This document shows, one piece after another, positions 14,870 through 15,810 of a stretch of DNA of 15,810 bases. The position numbers and the translations under genes were made by a program. Source of the DNA: Ferruginibacter sp. (GTDB lineage Bacteria; Bacteroidota; Bacteroidia; Chitinophagales; Chitinophagaceae); the NCBI GenBank assembly GCA_018057635.1, contig JAGPDJ010000019.1, positions 1 to 15,810 of the forward strand. The letters are read 5' to 3'. The stretch's first letter is position 1. The number at the start of each line of letters is the position of its first letter. The notes under the pieces are model-generated. The model was given only the letters and a program-made list of their open reading frames with translations. It was not told the origin of the DNA and ran no database searches.

Positions 14870-15810
14870 TTAGGATTTTACAGTTTTTTTGTTATTCCCA
14901 TACGCTTTGTTTCCATACACGTAGTTGTAACCGTAACCATAATTATTTTTGAACAAACCCCTTGTTTTAACCCCGTTAAATACTATTGCAGGGTTATGTA
15001 TCGGATTTATTTCAAGATTTTCGTCAATTCGTTTAACCAGTAATTTTGGTGTGTAACCATGCCTCATTACATATAATGTTGCATTACACATTTCCGATAA
15101 AATGTATGCATCAGTGATCAGCACGATCGGAGATGTATCAATAATAACCATATCAAAACTGTTATCAAGGTAATCGATGAGTTCACTCACTTTTCCATTC
15201 AATAACAATTCAGAAGGGTTTTCAGGTAATTCTCCACCGGCAATAAAGAACAGGTTCTCGTGCCCTTCAACAGGTTTGATGATATCTTCCGGATACTTTT
15301 TTCCTTTAAGGAAATCTGTAACACCAAACTCCTGGTGCACATTAAATATCTTCGATTGTGTTGGCATATTCAGATCAAGGTCAACCAATACTACTTTTTT
15401 GCCGGTAAGTGCAATACTAACAGCAAGGTTAGATGCAATAAAACTTTTACCCTCGCCTGAAATATTGGATGTAACAAGAATCTTTTTGTGCGTTGAGTCT
15501 ATCCCCAGGAAGGAAAGAGATGTTCTTAACTTCCTGAACTCTTCCACAATAAAACTCCTTTTGCCGGCTTTGATCACAATCGGGTTTTTTGATTTCTCAA
15601 AAGCAACTTCCCCGATAATTGGAATAGTTGTTAGGGATTCGATTTCCCTCCTGTATAGAATTTTTCCGGTAAACGCTTCCTTGAGTGTAATAACGGCCAC
15701 CCATAATGCCATAGCAGCAGCAAGTGCTACCAGGTAGATCAGTTTTTTATTGGGGCTCACAGGAAATGCTCCGGCCTGGGCAGTATCCACTACCCTGCTG
15801 TTTGAAACGG
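14870..15810 (-). CDS. wzc: Wzc-like tyrosine autokinase and chain-length regulator, C-terminal part (5' end beyond window)
   Basis: The visible 313 or so residues are the last part of a Wzz-BY-kinase fusion; the frame is open to the right edge, so the N-terminal Wzz part is cut off and the GTG at 15790 is only an internal valine. From GTG numbering: a proline-rich PVSPNKK at 10-16 leads into the second membrane helix (about 17-36); EEFRKLRTSLSF at 83-94 is the oligomerisation/activation motif; Walker A SGEGKS at 111-116, Walker A' VLVDLD at 134-139 and Walker B MVIID at 214-218 form the ATP site. The C-terminal tail has six tyrosines between 284 and 297 (YGYGYNYVYGNKAYG), the autophosphorylation cluster. 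In Wzy-dependent pathways Wzc controls polymer length and export with Wza. The NusG-like gene starts 121 bases after its stop. Confidence 0.93.
   Translation of the reverse strand, partial: VSNSRVVDTAQAGAFPVSPNKKLIYLVALAAAMALWVAVITLKEAFTGKILYRREIESLTTIPIIGEVAFEKSKNPIVIKAGKRSFIVEEFRKLRTSLSFLGIDSTHKKILVTSNISGEGKSFIASNLAVSIALTGKKVVLVDLDLNMPTQSKIFNVHQEFGVTDFLKGKKYPEDIIKPVEGHENLFFIAGGELPENPSELLLNGKVSELIDYLDNSFDMVIIDTSPIVLITDAYILSEMCNATLYVMRHGYTPKLLVKRIDENLEINPIHNPAIVFNGVKTRGLFKNNYGYGYNYVYGNKAYGNNKKTVKS

Noticed and set aside
15177..15737. 186-codon plus-strand frame opposite wzc
   Set aside because: It is antisense to the conserved kinase domain with Walker motifs; its length is explained by the codon pattern of the real gene.
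1..15810. CRISPR array, tRNA, rRNA, insertion sequence or prophage genes
   Set aside because: No regularly spaced repeats, no cloverleaf or rRNA-like stretch, and no transposase, integrase or phage-like protein were seen.

Overview
The window is a polysaccharide (capsule, exopolysaccharide or O-antigen-like) biosynthesis locus from a member of the Bacteroidota. The evidence is low G+C, ATG starts without clear Shine-Dalgarno sequences, a fused Wzz/BY-kinase Wzc with a C-terminal tyrosine tail, an UpxY-like NusG paralogue ahead of the sugar genes, and a PGxxGLxxxDSF type of GT4 enzyme. The family assignment (perhaps Chitinophagaceae) is a guess from sequence flavour only. Nothing here is a housekeeping region, an insertion sequence, an RNA gene or a CRISPR array.

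All fourteen recognisable pathway genes lie on the minus strand, so the locus reads from the right edge to the left. Transcription order is: end of wzc (cut by the right edge); a 121-base gap; a NusG/UpxY-like antiterminator; fcl and gmd (GDP-L-fucose synthesis); a 108-base gap; the Wzx flippase; a cysteine-motif GT4; a formyltransferase; a WecE-type aminotransferase; a left-handed beta-helix acetyltransferase; the Wzy polymerase; a GT2; a NodB-type polysaccharide deacetylase; then GT4, GT2 and GT4. Most gaps are under 50 bases and several genes overlap by 4 to 11 bases, consistent with one long operon. At the left edge the C-terminal end of a plus-strand gene converges on the operon. A 40-base two-part inverted repeat lies between them and probably ends one or both transcripts.

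Together the genes describe a Wzx/Wzy-dependent pathway. GDP-mannose is converted to GDP-L-fucose by Gmd and Fcl. The aminotransferase closely resembles WecE/RffA and should turn dTDP-4-keto-6-deoxyglucose into a 4-amino-4,6-dideoxyhexose (Fuc4N). The adjacent formyltransferase could N-formylate that amino sugar. Five glycosyltransferases build the repeat on a lipid carrier. The acetyltransferase and the deacetylase modify it, Wzx flips it, Wzy polymerises it, and Wzc controls length and export. The initiating phosphoglycosyl transferase, the outer-membrane exporter Wza and the dTDP-sugar genes rmlA and rmlB are not in the window and must lie elsewhere.

The points most worth a second look are the formyltransferase, which has valine where the family's catalytic asparagine is expected; the predicted formylated Fuc4N sugar; a deacetylase without an export signal inside a Wzx/Wzy operon; a divergent pair of GT4 paralogues around a GT2; and the placement of the antiterminator between wzc and the sugar genes. 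I did not find a clearly new system: most of the locus is a recognisable pathway with unusual parts.
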